Shown here piece by piece: positions 60,556 to 64,000 of a DNA stretch of 64,000 nucleotides. The notes beneath the pieces are model-generated. The model was not told the origin of the DNA. It made no database searches and saw nothing but the letters and a program-made list of their open reading frames with translations. The stretch's first letter is position 1. The number at the start of each line of letters is the position of its first letter. The position numbers and the translations under genes are program-made. Source of the DNA: Atrichornis clamosus (lineage: Eukaryota > Chordata > Aves > Passeriformes > Menuridae); contig WBMZ01010246.1 in NCBI GenBank assembly GCA_013400975.1, forward strand, positions 62,001-126,000, given 5' to 3'.

Positions 60556-61112
60556 CTCACATTCTTAGGAAATGCAGAGGTACACTGCAAAATAGACTGA
60601 TCCAGCCGTGCAGAAAGTGAGGTCCACAGCTCACAGGGAGGCACAAAAAAACATCCTAAGACAAAATAAAACTGAAACAAGTTAGTACTGCTCATGCCCA
60701 AAGGATACTGCTGGAAGCATGGAACTGACAGTCTCTCCGACAGAGAAACTAAGAGACATCTAGAAAATCATCATAAAAAACTGCCAGTGCCATAGACTCC
60801 ACCCTCGTGCACAGTAAACTCTTCCAACAAGTGTCCTTTATTACTGGCTGGTTTTGCTTGTCAGTTTGGCTTAAACTTCCAGTGATCAGATTTTCTTGCA
60901 GCCTTGCCTGGCAGACAGAAGAACTCCTGATGTTCTTTGCACAGGTATCACCAAGCCAACCTTTGGTCTATTTGCAGAAGAGACCAAGCTCCTTGATACT
61001 CTCTTAGAAAGTCATACTTCTGATCCTAAATTGTGCCAAACCTTAAATTTATACCTAAATTCATGAGCAGGTCCCTAAAATACCTGTCATCAAGTACTAG
61101 AGTAAGACAAAC

Positions 61113-61165
61113 CTTTGCAGGAACAGTTCCATCAATATCCAGAGCAAAACTCTCTTTCACAGCCT
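61113..61165 (-). CDS. Possible coding exon of hypothetical gene A (weak)
   Basis: On the minus strand the acceptor GTCCCTGCATGTTTTCAG is good. It precedes AG plus 17 open codons reading AVKESFALDIDGTVPAK, ending AAG before GTTTGT. The amino-acid composition looks like protein, but GTTTGT is a weak donor. The same frame stays open to a second weak donor (GACAG followed by GTATTT, at 61079-61084). Phase 1 to 0 does not connect directly to the terminal exon at 56092-56165, so an intervening exon would be needed. No homologue is recognised. Confidence 0.22.
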
Positions 61166-61332
61166 CTGAAAACATGCAGGGACCACATCTAAGATGAAAA
61201 GACTTTGCACTTGCTTCAGCAGTTTCTCATCACCAATAAAAGCCAGTTCTTTCTAGGATGAGTTTTCTGCCTCAGGAGTACAGCCAACAGTCTCTCTCAT
61301 TCTATATTTATGGCCCAAAATTTGAATACAAT

Positions 61333-61378
61333 TTCACAGAATCACAGAATCATCCGGGTTGGAAGAGAATTTCAATAT
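61333..61378 (-). mobile_element. CR1 LINE 3'-terminal scrap, minus orientation
   Basis: CACAGAATCACAGAATCATC, then CGGGTTGGAAGAGAATTTCA, is the reverse complement of a CR1 3' end with two octamer units. Only about 45 bp remain before unrelated AT-rich DNA. Confidence 0.8.
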
Positions 61379-63264
61379 CATCAGCACTTTTTTCTCTATT
61401 TATTAGTGAAGGTGTTTTTTCCTGTTGATAAAAATGCTTAAAAGAAGGCCAAGAACACCCATTGTCAGCACACCACTGAAGGCTTATGGGCTCTTGACAT
61501 ATTGTCCACTGTTTTTCAATATTGTGAATTACTTTTTGTACTATTCTATCTTTTTAATTACTTTAGCACCAAATAAAATGCCTTCCAAAATTTAGTGTAA
61601 TAATTTGATAATCACAAGCCCTTATTTTTATGGTGCTGTACTGTGAAATAGCCTTTTTGACAGGGAATATGGTGAAAACAATAGAAGAGGTTGTGGCAGT
61701 AATTCTGCCATTAGAAGCTTTTTATGAGGTATTTGTCTTCACCATAAGGGTTTTTTCCCAGAGCTTTTTTTTTTTCCTTAGCAGCATTCTCTCTCAATTA
61801 TACATCTGTCCACAAGCCAAAAATTACTCACTGCTGAAAATGAATTACTGCAGATGTGTATGACTACAGACAGATGGGAAGCATCTCTGCTATCTCAGAT
61901 TTCTAGGTCATGAATAAAACTTCAATGAAAAACTCAAGCTATTAAGTAATTATTAAAGACTAACATCCTAAGACATGTACATTTTAAGTAAAATTTAAAT
62001 TATATCTTTAGTGTCAGGAAACAATCACTCTGAGCAATATTACAGCTATGATTCTCATCAAACAATACTTCTAAAAACTTCCATTTCAGGTATTCAGCAC
62101 AAGCTTCTTCGGGAAGATCAGCACTGTGACAAGCCTCAGCCTTACTCATGAACAGATTTAAAGGAAAGGACATGAAGGAACTGGTGTGGTCTGAGATCAT
62201 GACCGTGATCCACTCACATGTTGAATTCCTGGCTTTGCCACTTCCTCTCCAACCTGAGGAATTCAACCTGATGGGTGCATCCTTCATTTCACCCACTACT
62301 GCTTTGGTTTGTAAAGCAACACCGATGCACCCCAGCACCCAGAGGTACTGCCACAACTACTGCTTTATAAAGTCCTCTGCAACTTCCCAATGAAAACCAT
62401 CCAGAAGTGCCAAGTAAGTCGTTTGTTAGATCAGTGTTAATCACTTCTGCATTTTTCAAAGGCTGAAATGAAAGAAAATTACATTGAAAGAAGATCAATC
62501 TCCACTCAATTTTATTTTGAACAGGCTGAAGAGCTGAAAGCGTTCCTCCCTTTTGTAGAGACGGATAGAAGAGACAGTAACTCTGTAAATGAACGAAACA
62601 CAATCTTAGGGATTTTGACAGACAACAGCAGTGAAACTGAACTGCCTTTAATTCAAATCACAAGATTATCATTATTTGAATCAGAAACTCAAATAATATG
62701 TATGTAATATTTTAATGCACCTGAGAAAGCTTAACAGGATGCAAAGCATTAGTCAGCACTCATGACAATAAAAAGGCTAATGCCTTGGTTAATGAATTCT
62801 CTAAGAAAGGAAACAATTACTGGTGCATTTCATGAATGTCTATTGCTAGAAAGGATTCGAACCAGCAAGGAGAAAAGATTACTTTTAAACTTTCATTGAT
62901 TTATTGAGCCTTTTTTTTTTGTCTCCAAGAAAGAAACAAACCCACGTCAAAACGCCTGGCACATGGACTGTGTGCCTACTCCACATGTGAAACTGGTTCA
63001 TCTGTCACAGATCTACTATTAGAAGTAGCCCATGGATGTCCAAAAACCTGTGCTTTACAGATTAAAACTACTGATTAAAAAAACATATGTCTATGCAGTG
63101 GAAAGGAATGGATGGGGAAAAAAGAAAGTAAATAAGAAATCACATCTAAAGACATTTAGGGTAGAAATTTAGTTAAGGCTAATTAAGTTTAGACAAAGAA
63201 CAGTGGGCCCTGTGTTGGTTTTTTCTCTACACCAAAAAGCCTCAGATGTTGGATACTAGGAGTT
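61379..63264. other. AT-rich non-coding stretch
   Basis: No supported gene. A 118-codon minus-strand ORF (62000-62356) has no recognisable domain, and its splice context is not convincing. At 62853-62863 the minus strand has a perfect Pol III B-box sequence without a tRNA fold around it. Confidence 0.4.
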
Positions 63265-63655
63265 GGGATTGTCCTGCCTGGAGGTGAAAAAGCTCTGGGG
63301 AGACCTCAGAGCACCTTCCAATACCTAAAGGGGCTACAAGAGAGTTGGAGAGGAACTTTCCACAAGGGCATGGAGTGACAGGACAATGGGGAATGGCTTC
63401 ACACTGATAGATTAAAATACGAGGGTTAGATTAAACACGAGGAAGAAATTCTTTGCTGTGAGGGTGGGGAGGCCCTGGCACAGGGTGCCCAGAGAAGCTG
63501 CGGCTGCCCCATCCCTGGGAGTGCCCAAGGCCAGGCTGGATGGGGCTCTGAGCAGCCTGGGACAGTGGAAGGTGTCCCTGCCCATGGCAGGGGGTTGGAA
63601 CGAGGTGATCTTTAAGGTCCCTCCCAACACAAACCACTCTGTGATTCTATGGATA
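63265..63655 (+). mobile_element. CR1 LINE 3' end, plus orientation
   Basis: From CTGGAGGTGAAAAAGCTCTG and GGGAGACCTCAGAGCACCTT, through AAGGGGCTACAAGAGAG, GCCAGGCTGGATGGGGCTCT, TGTCCCTGCCCATGGCAGGG and GGTTGGAACGAGGTGATCTT, to the terminal CTCTGTGATTCTATGG, this is a sense-strand CR1 3' UTR. It lacks any reverse-transcriptase coding part, as usual for 5'-truncated copies. The ORFs around it (63412-63735 minus, 63458-63658 plus) are read from repeat sequence. Confidence 0.95.
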
Positions 63656-64000
63656 TGAGCACCCTTGCTGCTGTAGGAAAACACATTAAATACTGGGAAA
63701 ACATTTTTTTTGAGACTGAATACTTTATTTTCCACTTGAAAAGTAAACAGTATAATATTTAAATATTATGATTGTGCATTATTTCTTAAAAATTACTTTT
63801 ATACCTAGAAAGTATTTTAGTGAAATAACTTTATACAGATAAGGCAAATACAATTCTTGGTCACATTTTTCATTTGTCCATATTACTGCCCTGTGGCAGT
63901 AATATGTCAACTTTTCAAGAGCTGCAGTACTACAGCACTAGGTTGGGTACACCTGACATCCTCCATGTAAGGCTTCTTTACTCAAAGTAGGTATCAATTC
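63656..64000. other. AT-rich flank, nothing seen
   Basis: Short AT-rich tail of the window without a recognisable feature. Confidence 0.5.

Noticed and set aside
62000..62356. 118-codon minus-strand ORF
   Set aside because: No domain, no signal peptide, and a donor-like GTAAGG inside it that would not leave an open exon with a good acceptor.
62853..62863. Perfect Pol III B-box (GGTTCGAATCC) on the minus strand
   Set aside because: No A-box at the right distance, no acceptor or T-stem pairing around it, and no repeat body. It is not a tRNA gene or a clear tRNA-derived SINE.
63412..63735. 107-codon minus-strand ORF and its overlapping frames
   Set aside because: Antisense and sense readings of the CR1 copy at 63265-63655.
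1..64000. CRISPR arrays, operons, phage or plasmid modules, rRNA genes
   Set aside because: None seen. The sequence is vertebrate nuclear DNA with no regularly spaced repeats, gene-dense segments or rRNA-like stretches.

Overview
This window is vertebrate nuclear DNA and almost certainly comes from a bird. The evidence is a set of CR1 LINE 3' ends, including a well-preserved copy at 26812-27362 that ends in the CR1 octamer (ATTCTATG/ATTCTGTG) rather than a poly(A) tail. The sequence is AT-rich, contains no long reading frame, and has one sharp CpG island. Nothing in it looks bacterial, viral or organellar. Most of the 64 kb is intron or intergenic DNA, and nearly all six-frame ORFs here are chance.

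Layout: 1-12.7 kb is AT-rich and holds one decayed CR1. A short, coding-like exon candidate lies on the minus strand at 13101-13162. Several plus-strand exon-like segments with good splice signals lie at 14.3-16.5 kb. The CpG island (22075-22870) holds four CCAAT boxes, three of them spaced exactly 31 bp apart, GC boxes, a CATC-type microsatellite and a 126-bp polypyrimidine flank. It is the only clear promoter. On the minus strand the island contains ATG CAA G followed by a GT donor (22652-22644). That donor is in the correct phase to splice to the 13.1 kb exon, giving a predicted N-terminus MQ-E-RTASFVGK... I call this hypothetical gene B.

From 23 to 45 kb there is non-coding DNA with CR1 pieces, a 48-bp T run, two GC-rich patches near 29.5 and 30.2 kb, and a pair of about 65-bp related direct repeats at 30.04 and 31.45 kb. 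From 45 to 54 kb there is AT-rich sequence with a possible RFX-type palindrome. At 56092-56165 on the minus strand there is a likely terminal coding exon, with an acidic C-terminus ending KDEEEDEAE and then a stop. Its gene (hypothetical gene A) would extend past the right edge; a second possible exon lies at 61113-61165. The right end carries further CR1 fragments, including a clear plus-strand copy at 63265-63655.

If these calls are right, two minus-strand genes lie head to tail. Gene A ends near 54.4-56.1 kb, and gene B starts in the CpG island and runs off toward or past the left edge. I could not recognise either protein, so no symbol is given. Exon calls rest on splice-signal and reading-frame inspection only and should be treated as candidates.
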